Below are positions 35,399 through 46,694 of a DNA stretch of 58,233 nucleotides, one piece after another. Location: assembly GCA_003667245.1 (NCBI GenBank), contig RCNN01000240.1, positions 1 through 58,233 on the forward strand. The letters are read 5' to 3'. The DNA is from Heterostelium multicystogenum. Its lineage: Eukaryota > Evosea > Eumycetozoa > Acytosteliales > Acytosteliaceae. The position numbers were made by a program, and so were the translations under genes. Each line of letters starts with the position of its first letter. Position 1 is the stretch's first letter. The notes under the pieces are model-generated. The model was not told the DNA's origin, made no database searches, and saw nothing but the letters and a program-made list of their open reading frames with translations.

Positions 35399-36928
35399 TT
35401 AAATGAAGGGTCTCTTTTGTCCTTCTTTGATATGCTGCAGCTTTTGGAGATAGAAGTGACTCTCGGCTGTTTCTTTTCTTCTCTTTTCTTCTTGGCTTTT
35501 TGGGGTTGACTCTGAATAGAAGATGTTGTTGGCGAACCTCTGTCCCTTGGGCTTAGAGGAATCGTAGTCTTTTTTATAACCTTTGGTATTTTCAAATTTA
35601 GGTATGGTGGTACTATTGTTAGTATTATTATTATTATAGTTGCTGTTACTGTTACTGCTGTTGTTGTTGGTTTGTTTGTTTCGATCGTTGGTTGTCGTTT
35701 GTGAGTTGGAATGCGATAGTTTCCAGTTTGTTGGCTGACTGACCATTCATAGAATGCCAACTGGTTCTTGAGATGATGATAGAGTACATGGGCAATCTTG
35801 ACACCAAGCCAAGCATCGATTGCCGCATACTTGATAAACTCATCGTTGTATATACGCATATCGACGGGTGCCACAACTCTTTTATATTTCTGACTTCCAA
35901 GCAAATCGATTGCGAGCATATTGAGTGACAAATAGTTCTTTGTGATTCCATTGAAACCTGCCACGCATGACACGTCCAACGATCCCTTCGGCTTCAATCC
36001 GGGATGGAATTTAATGAGTGAGTCGAAATCACTAGTTACACCAACACCTGCTTTTGAGATTGCTTTGCTTTCCAGCAAGGCAACTAGTGGCTCAGGCAGA
36101 ATGCCGATCTCCTTGAGCACAATGACACAACTCACTGTTAGAGTAGACAATTGCAAACAATAGGGCATATCGCAACCTTCAATGTCGAAGCCAACAACAC
36201 ATTTCGATGGAACCGTTTCCAGCAGTGTTTTGTTTTTCTTTCCAAATACCATGATGTTCTTTTTGGCTGCATCTGGATCGATGCCCTGCTCTTGATAATA
36301 AATCGATGAGAGTATCGAAATGAATTTACAACATTCTTCAGCAGTTCTAACAACCACTATAGTAGGAACATCATCTTCATGTGACCAAATAATCTTTTGA
36401 AATTCAACCAATAGTTTTTAACCAAGGTTTCGATTCCAATAATCTATCTATTTTTGAAACACTTCCAGTACTACTATGCTCTTCATCTCCTTTATTCTCA
36501 ATACTACTGCTATTTTTAACTATACTCTTTTCTTTATTATTTTCATCATCTGCTGCCTCTCTATCATTATTCTTTTCTTTCTTTTCATCATATTTGACTG
36601 AAGTATTCTTATCTTCTAACTTTGATTTCTTCTTTTCTTCTTTATCTTTCTTCTTCTCTTTTTTCTCTTTCTTTTCTTTCTTATCTTTACTTTTTTTATT
36701 ATCGTGCTTATCTTCTTTCTTATCTTTCTTCTTTTTCTCCTTTTCTTTATCCTTCATTTCAGTCTTTTCTTTCTTTTCTTTCTTTTCTTTCTTTTCTTTC
36801 TTATCTATATTTATAGATTCATCGTGAGAACTCTTTTGCTTCTTCTTTTTTAAATTAGAATCATCATGATGGCTGCTATCTAGTGATTCATCATTGTCTA
36901 TCTTTCTTTTCTCTTTCTTTGAAGACAT
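35399..36928 (-). CDS. DnaQ-like 3'-5' exonuclease with Lys/Glu-rich N-terminus
   Basis: N-terminal ~170 residues are highly charged (repeats of KKEKKEKKEK and KKDKEEKKKSK), likely a nuclear or nucleolar low-complexity tail. The exonuclease domain shows motif I CVVGFDIEGCDMPYCLQL (Asp and Glu metal ligands), a middle block GVGVTSDFDSLIKFHPGLKP with KGSLDVSCVAGF (motif II Asp), and motif III NDEFIKYAAIDAWLGVKI (Y-x3-D). These place it in the WRN/EXD2/Rrp6-like 3'-5' exonuclease group; no HRDC or helicase domain follows. The C-terminus is Asn/Ser-rich, then KGQRFANNIFYSE, and a charged end KEGQKRPFI with stop 35399. Frame changes: an A-run near 36416 between SKPWLK and VEFQKIIWSHE, and one near 35735. 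No intron is needed. DNA versus RNA substrate cannot be told. Confidence 0.85.
36595..36830. repeat. Long polypyrimidine/polypurine tract
   Basis: On the plus strand almost pure C/T, with TTTCTTTCTTTTC-type repeats. On the minus strand it encodes the KKEK-rich tail of the exonuclease gene. Mirror-repeat character makes it prone to slippage and triplex formation. Confidence 0.75.
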
Positions 36929-37087
36929 TCTTGTTTGCTTATAATTGATGCTTAGTTTACAAACTGATGTTTATTGTTGTGGGGTCACAACAAAAAAAAC
37001 GAATAAAAATGTGTTAAATTAAAAGACGAAAGATATATTTGCAGAGGTAGATTGCTAAATTTTAAATTGTTTATTATTGCGAGACGA

Positions 37088-37939
37088 TTATTTGTTTGGT
37101 AGTATTTTTGAAATGAAAGCAGTGACATCTCTGACCTCCTCCGGTGATGATGAATGTCCCATGTAGTTGTAGGTCAAGAATTCACCAGTTGCACCATTTT
37201 CCTTGAGTAAAAGGAATGACATCTTTCCCCAGTCGTATTTAACAACTGCGTCCTGTTGACCATGGCACATCAGAAGTGGTTGGGTTTTGTTGGTTGGTTG
37301 CATGAGTGATGGGAACACGGGTGACAATGGCAAGTATCCACTGAGTGCAATTGCACCTGCCAACTTGTGTTTGGTTTGATAGAATGTGTACAATGATAGT
37401 GCAGCACCCTGTGAGAATCCACCAATCATGATTCTTTCAGATGGAATACCTGCATCTATTTCACTTTGAATGATTGTCTCGACTAGCAATTAATTAATTA
37501 ATAACAGGTCCACAGTCAGTATGTAATTACAATGCATCTTCCCTCTCAACTTGCATACCTATATTCTTTGATTTATCAACATCATCTTTATCTTCATCGC
37601 CCCTTTTAGTTAAAGACTTAATGTCATACCATGAATTCATTCTGTAACCCATATTCAATGTTACTGGTTGGATTGGACTGTATGCAATAAAAATGAATAT
37701 AAGCATTGGAATTAGTATTTGCATTCACTTTGCATGCTAAACACGATTATATCGTGTACATACGCATTTGGCAATATAAACTTGATGTGTCCATTGTCTT
37801 TCTCTTGAACCATTTCCATAACATCGCTCCAACCATCACCAGTGTCACCTAGACCATGGCAAAAGATGACGGTAGCAGTATGGTTCTTAACTGCCTTGAC
37901 AATAATAGAGTTTTTCAATATGCTTTGTATTAAACTCAT
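37088..37939 (-). CDS. Acyl-protein thioesterase / lysophospholipase (copy 1)
   Basis: Cytosolic alpha/beta hydrolase that removes S-palmitoyl groups from proteins or hydrolyses lysophospholipids. From ATG 37939: MSLIQSILKNSIIVKAVKNH, TATVIFCHGLGDTGDGWSD, then after an intron PVTLNMGYRMNSWYDIKSLT (the M..WYD motif typical of LYPLA). After a second intron: nucleophile Ser in IMIGGFSQGAALSLYTFYQT, acid in LLMCHGQQDAVVKYDWG, catalytic His in YNYMGHSSSPEEV, C-terminus ISKILPNK, stop 37088-37090. Introns lie near 37480-37530 and 37680-37765. All triad residues are present. It stands head-to-tail with a second copy just upstream on the same strand (38177-39068), clearly a tandem duplication. Confidence 0.92.
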
Positions 37940-38176
37940 CGCTGTTGCTGTTGCTCTTGCTGCTTATCTATCTGATATCAAACTACTAATGTTTAAAGAC
38001 TAACTTTTTAATAATATATGTTAACTTGCAAACTTCCAATCAACTGCATAAATAAAAATAAAAAAATTGATTTTATTATTAAGATTATTGTTGGTAATAT
38101 TACATGTCGTCGGAAATGACGAGTTGATAGATAGATAGATGTGTGAAATGGTATTCTTAAAAGTTTGACGTTTCTA

Positions 38177-39068
38177 TTAATTTGGTAATACTGAATTTAT
38201 ATTTGCTGCTATGTGTTTGAGTATCTCTGGTGTTGGTTTATGCTCTAGATCATCAAAGGTCTGCATCTTCACATTTGATACTATTGGCTTTGAGAGTATC
38301 GTATGAATATTGTGCCCATGATATCTTTACCACTGGATCCATCAATCCTTGAAGCATTAGGAGTGGTTGCTCTCTGTTAAAGGGCTGAACATATTGCGAG
38401 AACTGACGTGCCATTGGTACATGACCTGCAAATTCCACGCAGCCTGCAAGTTTATGTTGTGTTGTATAGAATGTGTAAATGGCAAGAGCAGCACCTTGAG
38501 AATATCCACTCAACATTATCCTCTCACCTGGTATCCTATAGTGATTCAATTCATTCCATAGACTATTTTCGACTGTATTTGATATCATTATTATATTAAC
38601 AATTTGAATGAGCAGCATTGTAAATGACTATTATTCTAATCATACCAATTTCTCTAGCCTTATTGATATCCTCAAATTTGATTATACCATTCTCTGACAA
38701 CTCTGTATTGTCAAACCACGAAGGAGCTGGTTGTCCATTTATAAAAGAGACATTTGAACTGGCCTATTTATTACATTAGTAAAACTATTATTATTTAGAA
38801 AACATAAACTTCATAGAAAGAGTTTTAATTCTCTGTACATACGCTTGAGGCAAAATAAACTTGACATGTTGATTTCCATCTAATTGTATAGCCTTAATAC
38901 TATCGATCCAAGAATTAGCAGTCTCTCCTCTACCATGACAGAAAATTACTATTATTAATTAGAATGATAAAACTGTTTAAGTTTCAATGAGAATATAAAA
39001 TAGTCATACCTGTTGAGCTATGATTAGTCAAAGCGTCAATAACAATAGGAATCTGACAAAGAATTCAT
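38177..39068 (-). CDS. Acyl-protein thioesterase-like protein (divergent copy 2)
   Basis: Tandem paralogue of the neighbouring thioesterase gene. Read on the minus strand: a short first exon near 39068-39015 (PIVIDALTNHSST), then VIFCHGRGETANSWIDSIKA and HVKFILPQA, an exon with FINGQPAPSWFDNTELSENG, nucleophile Ser in IMLSGYSQGAALAIYTFYTT, acid-region LLMLQGLMDPVVKISWAQY, and after a frame change near 38255 the His-containing TFDDLEHKPTPEILKHI with stop 38177-38179. Intron positions match those of copy 1. Differences: the family 'HG' before the catalytic Asp is QG, M-x-x-WYD has become PSWFD, and the His block is LEHKPTPE. Ser, Asp and His are kept, so it may be active with a changed substrate. 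The start codon is the least certain part. Confidence 0.82.
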
Positions 39069-40067
39069 TGTATGTATAAATCAACTCGGATAAGATAAGA
39101 TTGTTGAATATATGATCCTTCTACAATTAATAAGATATATAATAATCAAAATTAAAGCTTATTGAATAAAGTATGTGTGTAAATTTACTGTTAGAAATAT
39201 TGGGGTTTTGTTTGTTACTGAGCTAACTTATCCAAACTTATTAGCTCCATAGTTCAAGTTTGATCAATTCCTCTTTAGTTTTGGAAAGAGACAAAGGACG
39301 ATGAACTAAGCTTTTATTTGATAGAATTTCTTTTCTCCATAATCCTCACCACATTTGATAGTATTGAAGCGAACTATTCAGATGTCAAACTCAGCAAAAG
39401 ACTCCACATATTTGGAATTCTCATTTTCATATGTCTAATTAATTCTTTGTCTAAACCCAACCTAAAAAGCCTGTAGCAGTCTTTTTACTAATACATCAAT
39501 AGATACGAAAGTTGGTACCATCACATGTAGATTTTTAAAGTTGAGTAGCTACCCTAAAAGCTGACTCTCTTCCAAGAAAATTTTATACATCCAATTATCT
39601 TGGTTAGTTCAAAGACCAAGGATTTTAGTTTTATTATTTAGTTTTAAAGTCTTTTTTGTAATAGGAAAGAATAAATTTGAAAAAAAGAAAATTCTGACTC
39701 TGTTCTAAAAAATTTTTTGTACAAATAAGAAATATTCTGGATGGATAGAATCCTTATTCCCATAACTCTTATTGATAGATATTTTTTCTTTGAATAACTA
39801 TTATTAAATGTAATAATACTATCAAGGTCTCTGACAGCAATCATCTCAAAAAAAATAAATTTACGCAATTTACGATAACGAGAGAGATCTGTTCAACTTT
39901 ATTATAAGTTTGAAAAAAAACTTTGTTGTTATTTTGATGGTCATCGAATAAATAAATTGTTTATCATTAACTATAAGTAAAAAATTTAAATATATTTGAA
40001 AGGTGTTTATTTATTTTTATATTTTGATCCAACTATTTTACTATTACTAATTGTTAACATTTATTAT
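39069..40067. other. Intergenic region, V-ATPase A / thioesterase copy 2
   Basis: About 1 kb. A minus frame at 39644-39868 (74 codons, Phe/Ile/Tyr/Lys-rich) is probably chance. The part 39230-39660 is slightly less AT-rich than its surroundings but I could not read any protein in it. Holds the V-ATPase A 3' end and the thioesterase copy 2 promoter. Confidence 0.45.
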
Positions 40068-42311
40068 TTACTCTTCACGGAAGTTGTGGAAACGTTGTTG
40101 AACTTCCTCCAATAATCCAGTAAAGTGTGCAGTAAGGGCTGGGCTCACCATCTGTTGGGTCTTGGAATTTCATTGATGTAATCTTGTGAATAGTCTCTTG
40201 CATTTCGTTTCTGATTTGATTCCAGGTAACCTTACGGTCTGGGGTGGATGATTCGACGGCCTTTTGGGCAAGGTTGTAGAAGGTCATCATAATACGGAGC
40301 ATCCAGATGGTCTTGTAGAATGGACAGCACTTGTCGTATGGGGTGAAACCGTTTGTTGGAGGAAATCGTCACGAATGATCTTGGCAACTTCGAGGGTGAT
40401 CTTTTCGGATTCACCGAGGGAGTCCTTACCGACCAATTGTACGATTTCAGAAAGATCTTCTTCAAGTTGGAGAATTTCCTTAGCCTTGGTTCTGAGTGGG
40501 ACGAATTCAGAGTCCATGGATTCGTAATGTGAGTCGAGGGCTTGCATGTATTTAGAGAAAGAAATCAACCAATTGATGGATGGGAAATGTTTACGTTGGG
40601 CCAACTTCTTGTCGAGACCCCAGAAAACTTGTACGATACCGAGGGTAGCGGAAGTAACTGGATCGGCGAAATCACCACCTGGTGGGGATACGGCACCTAC
40701 AATAGATACTGAACCAATACGGGTTGGGTGACCAATACATGATACACGACCGGCACGCTCGTAGAAAGAAGCCAAACGAGCACCAAGGTAAGCTGGATAA
40801 CCAGAATCTGCTGGCATTTCAGCAAGACGACCAGAAATTTCTCTGAGTGCCTCTGCCCAACGTGAGGTGGAGTCAGCCATCATAGCTACGTTGTAACCCA
40901 TATCTCTGAAGTATTCGGCCAAGGTGATACCAGTGTAAATGGAAGCTTCACGAGCAGCTACTGGCATGTTAGAGGTGTTAGCGACCAAACAAGTACGTTG
41001 CATAATTGGTTCTTCCTTGTCACCAATCTTGGTGTAGAGCTCTGGGAACTCCATCAATACTTCAGCCATCTCATTTCCACGCTCACCACAACCTATAGAT
41101 GTTGAATTAGTATCATATTATACTATTGTTTAATCAAGTGCAAGTGTAGTAGATATACTTACCGACGTAAACGATAGCATCGGAGTTAGAGAACTTGGAG
41201 AGTGATTGTGAAATTACAGTCTTTCCGCAACCGAAAGCACCTGGAATAGCGCAGGTACCTCCTTGTACACATGGGAACAAGGCATCGAGTACACGTTGAC
41301 CAGTCAACAATGGGTAGTTACATGGCAACTTCTCGATACATGGACGGGCAGAACGTACTGGCCAGTTGTGGACCATTAGTCAACTTCTTCAATTGACCTT
41401 GGAATTCGATGGTCAAGAGAACTTGATCCAAAGTGTATTCACCAGCTGGGGTGACTTCGACGACCTTACCCATATCCTTTGGTGGGACCATGATCCAGTG
41501 AACGATGAGGTTGTTCTCAACGACCTTACCAAAGATATCACCACCTGTAACCAAATCTCCAACCTTGATACCATGAGCTGGTTCGTAAGCCCACTTCTTA
41601 GTTCTGTTCAATGATGGTGTGTTGATACCACGTGGAATATAAATACCCTTTGTAATCTCTGCAATAGCCTGTTGTGATCCAGTGAAAAAAAATTTGAATT
41701 TTTATGAAAAAAGAATATGAAAATATCTTTGAATTAATATCTGTTCCTTCACTATCTATCTTTTGATTGCAGGGTCCATATAATCATTGGTAAACAATCA
41801 GCAGTTCAGATCAGATCAATCATCGATCTATAACCTAATAGTGATTGTATCCAACAATTATTTTTGATTTGATTACATACATCCAATGGTCTTTGAATAC
41901 CGTCAAAAATGTTGTTTCATGATACCTGGACCCAACTCTACAGTGAGTGGTCTACGGGTTCTACGGACTGGATCACCAATGGTGAGACCAGCAGTCTCTT
42001 CGTATACTTGAATAGTTGCAGTATCATCTTCCAATCTAATAATTTCTCCTACCAATTCTGATTTACCTACACGAACCTATTGATTGATTGATTGATTGAA
42101 GTTTGATGATTGATTGGATTAGTATTTGACACCGAGAGTTGAGTACAGAGAATATGCTTGTCGTGCACTAAATACTTACCAACTCGTACATAGCAGCACC
42201 AGACATCTTGTTGGCAATTACGACTGGACCGGATACTGAAAGGACGAAACCATATTCAGTATCGGCCTCGGTGGCGGCAAAAGATGGCAATCCGTTAGTT
42301 TCAACAACCAT
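40068..42311 (-). CDS. vatA: V-type proton ATPase catalytic subunit A
   Basis: Catalytic ATP-hydrolysing subunit of the V1 sector; acidifies contractile vacuole, endosomes and lysosomes. From ATG 42311: [40 protein letters not shown]. After an intron (about 42079-42178): [28 protein letters not shown]. After another (about 41672-41880): [20 protein letters not shown] (non-homologous region), then the P-loop [17 protein letters not shown] including the redox-sensitive Cys, intron 41093-41162, [53 protein letters not shown] and [14 protein letters not shown]. Ends [12 protein letters not shown] 40068-40070. Codon use is less AT-rich than in neighbouring genes, fitting high expression. Frame changes near 41375, 41925, 40315 and 40140. 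Certain. Confidence 0.96.
41093..41162 (-). other. Intron in the V-ATPase A gene
   Basis: Minus-strand GTAAGTATATC...ATCTATAG, 70 bases; splicing joins DAIVYV to GCGERGNEM, an invariant family sequence. Confidence 0.88.
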
Positions 42312-43455
42312 TTTTTTAATTTATATGTAATCTAATGTAATGTAATTAAGGAGAGAGATGATGAAGAGGTACTATTAAGCTTGTTGGAATGAACTACTAG
42401 TTTTATAAAATACAAAATAGAAACTATTACTTGATATAGTTTTTAGTTTGAACAAATTATAATTCTGTAAAAACAAAAGCACCAAACAACAAATTTATTA
42501 TTATTAAAAACTACAACTAGTACAATAATAACTGAGGAACAGAGAGTGGAGTAGTGGACAGCAGCAACAGAAGGAAGAAAGAGAAAAAAATAATTTTAGA
42601 AAAATCCAAAACAAAAAAAAAATAACAAAATTTTTATAAAAAAAAAAATTAAAAATAAAAAACCAAACAAGCACAACAACAATATGAATGCAGTCTTCTC
42701 TGATGGAATATGACAATGTAAAAATCTTGAAGCAAGCAGTGTGTGTTTGTTTATAAAATGAAAAAAGTTTTGACCCTGGTCTATGTAAATCGAAAGAAAC
42801 TTTTTTTTTTCGCTTTTTCTTTCACCTTTTTGTTGGTTTTCATATTTTCACCAGGTCTCCCACATTCTCACACTTCAGTTCGTTTTTTTTTTTTATGGAA
42901 CTAGTTGAAGCAGTCCGCCAACCTGGTTTGGATAGTTGTTGTTTTGATAACAACACAATGGAGTGTGGAAATTAAATTAAACATGTTTGGGATGAAAATG
43001 AATAAATGAATAAATGAATAAATGAATGACCATAGGTATTCATGATTGGAATCAAAACTATTCCTATTTCTTAATTTTTTTGTTTACTAATTCCACCAAA
43101 ATATCTGATGGAATAAATAAATATATAATTTTACTATTATTTGTTTCCTAATTGACCAAGATCAATATCTGACCGAATTAGCTATTTTATAATATGATTT
43201 TGATACTTCTCCCACATTTTTCTTTTGTTTTTTGATTAATTTCTGTGGATCGACCCTGACCTGGTTAGATGATAGGAAAATAAAAAAAATTAAAATAATA
43301 TACAGTTCAGATTAATTTATGTGTATGTCGGTTTTTGTTTTTTTTTTTTTTTTGGATTCTTTTCATTAATTTACAAATTTAGAATTAAAGTTATTATTTT
43401 TAATTATTACTCTGCAAATAAGTATAATAATAGATCTAAATAGATAATAGATAGG
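42312..43455. promoter_or_regulatory. Divergent promoter region, V-ATPase A / hypothetical gene
   Basis: 1.14 kb with A- and T-homopolymer runs (42596-42660, 43335-43352) and a tetranucleotide repeat (42998-43028). A 70-codon minus frame at 42504-42716 is mainly poly-A/T-encoded Lys/Phe and was not taken as a gene. Confidence 0.45.
42998..43028. repeat. AATG/AATA tetranucleotide microsatellite
   Basis: About five tandem copies of a TGAATAAA-type unit followed by TGAATGAC. Low-complexity; likely length-variable. Confidence 0.7.
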
Positions 43456-44253
43456 ATGGATGATGATGCAATTGATAGAATGGTTGAAGAGTCTATGAGG
43501 GACATTCAATCAAAGATCGATTCACTATCGGAAACAAACCAACTGAACAACTCTATTAGCATGTGGAGAGATGAGCGTGATAAGTTGAGAACTATTTTCA
43601 ATCAATTTTGTATGTCACCCTCAAAGTCGTTGTTTTTGGCATGGTGGAGAACATCTATTGAGGATATAAGAAGAGGTAATCATGTGTCGTGAGATAGTTT
43701 CAACAGCCTTATACTGATAATTGACACATGTGGATTTTAGCTTTGGTTATGACTTCAATCGAGGAGTTAGAGGAGATTTCAGAATATTCAAATCTTTCGG
43801 ATTCATTGTGTGTCGAGCTTAAAGATCCAGAGTCGTTGATAAAGGGCACAGGCGATTAGTGATAAGTTTACAACATTATTTAATCATTTAGCAGTAGGTA
43901 TCTCTGGACTTTTGATATTGCCGTTGAGCATGATATTAACAGTGTGATTGGTATAGAATTCCAGAGAGAATGACAGAGGTGTGTATTTAGAGGACAGGAT
44001 GACATGCTGTCAGTATATGGTTCATTAAAAGATCCACAAAGTGCCATAGATAGTCTATTGGTGATGAGGTAAATATCTTTAAATTCGATGGCAGTGCAGT
44101 GTATGCATCAGAAGAACCAATTATATTAACACTATGTATATGTATATTATATGATTTAGGAGTTATTTATTATTGAATTTTATTGTAAACATTATTTTGG
44201 TATTTGAAACAGAGGCTAATGAGTATGTCGAAGATAGATTGGGTTCAAGTTGA
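43456..44253 (+). CDS. Hypothetical protein, helical, unrecognised
   Basis: Not recognised. The start MDDDAIDRMVEESMRDIQSK follows an AT-rich leader and opens an acidic, probably helical segment with MWRDERDKLRTIFNQFC and SKSLFLAWWRTSIEDIRR. An intron (GTAATCATG...GGATTTTAG, about 43675-43740) leads to MTSIEELEEISEYSNLSDSL and ELKDPESLIKGT. After a frame change, RYLWTFDIAVEHDINSVIGI and SVYGSLKDPQSAIDSLLVMR, and after a second intron (44069-44212) EANEYVEDRLGSS with TGA 44251-44253. About 200 residues in total. The composition is convincing over four blocks, but no family comes to mind. Lies divergent to V-ATPase subunit A. Confidence 0.6.
44069..44212 (+). other. Intron 2 in the hypothetical gene
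   Basis: GTAAATATC...TTGAAACAG, 144 bases, between LLVMR and EANEYVED. Confidence 0.5.
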
Positions 44254-45975
44254 TCGCTAACAAACAGCAATCGAATCAAGTCAATAAATAGTAGCATATT
44301 CACATACACCTAAACAAATGGGTGTTTTTGTACAATTAGATTGATGACATTTAATCAAGCCTCTTACGAATGTGAAATATACAAATATACAAATTATATT
44401 AGTTTGATGTACATCAAACTTTACTATTATTAGATGATTATAAAGATATTTAACTTAAAAGTAAACTACAAAAGTAAAGGTGGTTAAATGTGTGATCAAA
44501 ATGACAGACACACACTTCACTGTTATTCGGTGCACTGCGATGTTTAGGGCAGTCATTTAATCATGAATCACTCACACACACTGCATCTAGACTTCAGATA
44601 CCCCCTTATTATTTAAATATCTTTTAAAACTAAACTTGAAAAGAATAATATTAATTTTTTTAATTAAAAAACAGACTGAGAGAATGTCATGACTGAAGTT
44701 TCGCAACAACTTTTGGTAAATTAAAGAATGATTGTTGTTGCTTAATAATTTTATTCAAAAAATCAAAACATCTGGGAATTAACAGGTTCAGGATTCCTCT
44801 AGAATCCAACATGAATAAAGAAAATAATTATAATTATTTTGTAATCAATTAAATTATTTAAATGTGAGTGAGTGTCACTATTATAAATTCATTCAAAATC
44901 ATATCAAGCCTTTTTACTATCGACTGTTTTATTAATCATATTTATTTTCATTTCTAATACTATTACTAATCCTTTTATTTATTATTTATTAATATCTAAA
45001 TAGTTATTGTTTATATATCATTATAAATTCTATTTTTTTTACTTTTAAGTCCTCATTTAAGATTATTATAAAAAGTTTTGTAAGTCAAATTCAATCAATT
45101 ATCATTTATTGGAGATTATTTTCATGACAAATTAAATGAAATGTAGCATAGACGTTTGTTATAAATATATGATTTATTGGATTGGTTAGAAGTTTAGTTT
45201 TTAAAATCATCTACAATTGTTATTTTGCTCGAAATAAAAGAAATACTAATAAAAACTATCTATTTATCTATATATATACCAATGTATTCATCATTTTATT
45301 ATTTTTATATTAATATTCGCGAACCGGATAGTGCTTGTTTATTCAATTTCATTCACATCTACAATCTTTGTACCTATTATTGTTATTATTATTATTCATA
45401 TGGTTAGCGTAGCAAAATTAGTAGTACTACTATTGTTTATTAATTTGATTTTTATTTTACAATAAATACAATAGACATTACTCATAATGTTCATTTACAC
45501 TCAAAAGATAATAAATGGCTTTATTATTTTTATATGTCACCATTATTTACAGTGTCATTCCCATTTTTAACTAAACCACACGTAGGTAGAACACAATACC
45601 CATTAAAATAACTAAACAACACACACAAATTTGAGAGTACTATATTAAAACCAATGAAACCACAAAAAATAAATAAAAGAATATTGAAAATTTTGAAATT
45701 TCCTCTTTGACCATTTATGGAATTGAATGACATTTATTTTTTATAAATAATAATAATAATATAATTAATTTACAATTTTATTTAATTTTTTAACAAAATA
45801 CAATAATAATAGTAATAGTAATAATAATTGACCCTATTTATAGGATATCCAAATAATAAACAATCTAATTCCATTTCAAATTCTCATACTTTCAAACCTT
45901 CCAGTCTGTTGTTTGCTCACATTCTCAATAATATTCAATTGTTTTTTAAATATATTTATTAATAATAATAATATT
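44254..45975. other. AT-rich intergenic region
   Basis: About 1.7 kb between two converging genes. No coding signal: the frames at 45225-45407 (+) and 45530-45733 (-) are hydrophobic AT-codon strings. A palindromic AAACTTTTGATGTACATCAAACTTT-like stretch occurs near 44402-44420 (TTTGATGTACATCAAA). Confidence 0.45.
44403..44418. repeat. Perfect 16-base palindrome
   Basis: TTTGATGTACATCAAA is a perfect inverted repeat of eight bases per arm without spacer, in a gene-free stretch. It may be a dimeric factor site or chance. Confidence 0.4.
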
Positions 45976-46314
45976 TTATACAGTAAAAGCAAAGCTATAC
46001 AATACAATGTCACAAGCCATTAGATACCTTTTCAGCAAGCCAATGAATAGCAATTCAGTAAGTCTTAAAAGATGATAGTTTGGCAGATTCTGAAATCCGC
46101 TGCAGTATAACATCAGTCCTGGTAAACAAACAACAAGTTCTAACTCATTTTGATTTGTAGTTGAGATACCTGAGTACACAAAGTAACCCTTGTATATGCA
46201 ATATACACCTGTACATAGAGTCATTGAGAAAAAGCAAAGTCCACTTGAGAAGCCAGTTCTTCCAAACTCAAAGACCTCCGAGAACAACCTAAAGGGACAA
46301 AAGTCTAAGCACAA
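45976..46314 (-). CDS. Hypothetical multi-pass membrane protein
   Basis: Not recognised. The frame stays open upstream of its first methionine at 46314 to about 46362 (DEDDLTWWAGKSFFTRLC), where an AG acceptor (AAATAATTAG) suggests an intron; a candidate first exon with ATG lies near 46462 (MEPLSF). Downstream, FEFGRTGFSSGLCFFSMTLC, TGVYCIYKGYFVY, ELELVVCLPGLMLYCSGF and LLRLTELLFIGLLKRYLMAC give three or four probable membrane helices, stop at 45976. The overlapping plus frame (46190-46384) is hydrophilic and also open, so strand assignment is not certain. The Cys and Trp content and lack of AT-driven bias favour the minus frame. Sits next to the SIDT-like gene in the same orientation. Confidence 0.5.
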   Translation of the reverse strand: MCLDFCPFRLFSEVFEFGRTGFSSGLCFFSMTLCTGVYCIYKGYFVYSGISTTNQNELELVVCLPGLMLYCSGFQNLPNYHLLRLTELLFIGLLKRYLMACDIVLYSFAFTV

Positions 46315-46694
46315 CCTTGTAAAGAATGACTTGCCTGCCCACCAAGTAAGATCATCTTCATCTAATTATTTGGTTTGTAGATGATGCATAGTCAATCAAA
46401 GCAATAGTTTATATATAAATAATTTATAATACTATACTTAGAAAGACAGTGGTTCCATCTTTCTCTCTATAATAAATAATTTGTAAATTTTCTTATATCT
46501 TCAATACAACTTATAGCGGGGTCCATTTATATTATATATTCGTTTTTATTTACAATCTTTAAGTTATTATAGTTGTTTTGGTTTGTTATCTGTGAGAGTA
46601 CGTAAATTAAATAATTTGTATAATGAATTATATATTTTGATTAAAGAGAATCTCTTAGAATACATGTATTTGAGATCTTGGAACTGCTCTTAAA
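46315..46694. other. Spacer, hypothetical membrane gene / SIDT-like gene
   Basis: 380 bases, both flanking genes on the minus strand. It probably includes the first exon and promoter of the downstream hypothetical membrane protein; otherwise AT-rich. Confidence 0.4.

Noticed and set aside
36594..36827. Phe/Ser/Leu-rich plus frames
   Set aside because: Antisense of the KKEK-coding polypurine tract.
39644..39868. 74-codon minus frame
   Set aside because: Phe/Ile/Lys/Tyr-rich AT-driven composition; no start context or homology pattern.
42504..42716. 70-codon minus frame
   Set aside because: Mostly Phe/Cys/Leu from poly-A runs; promoter region of the V-ATPase A gene.
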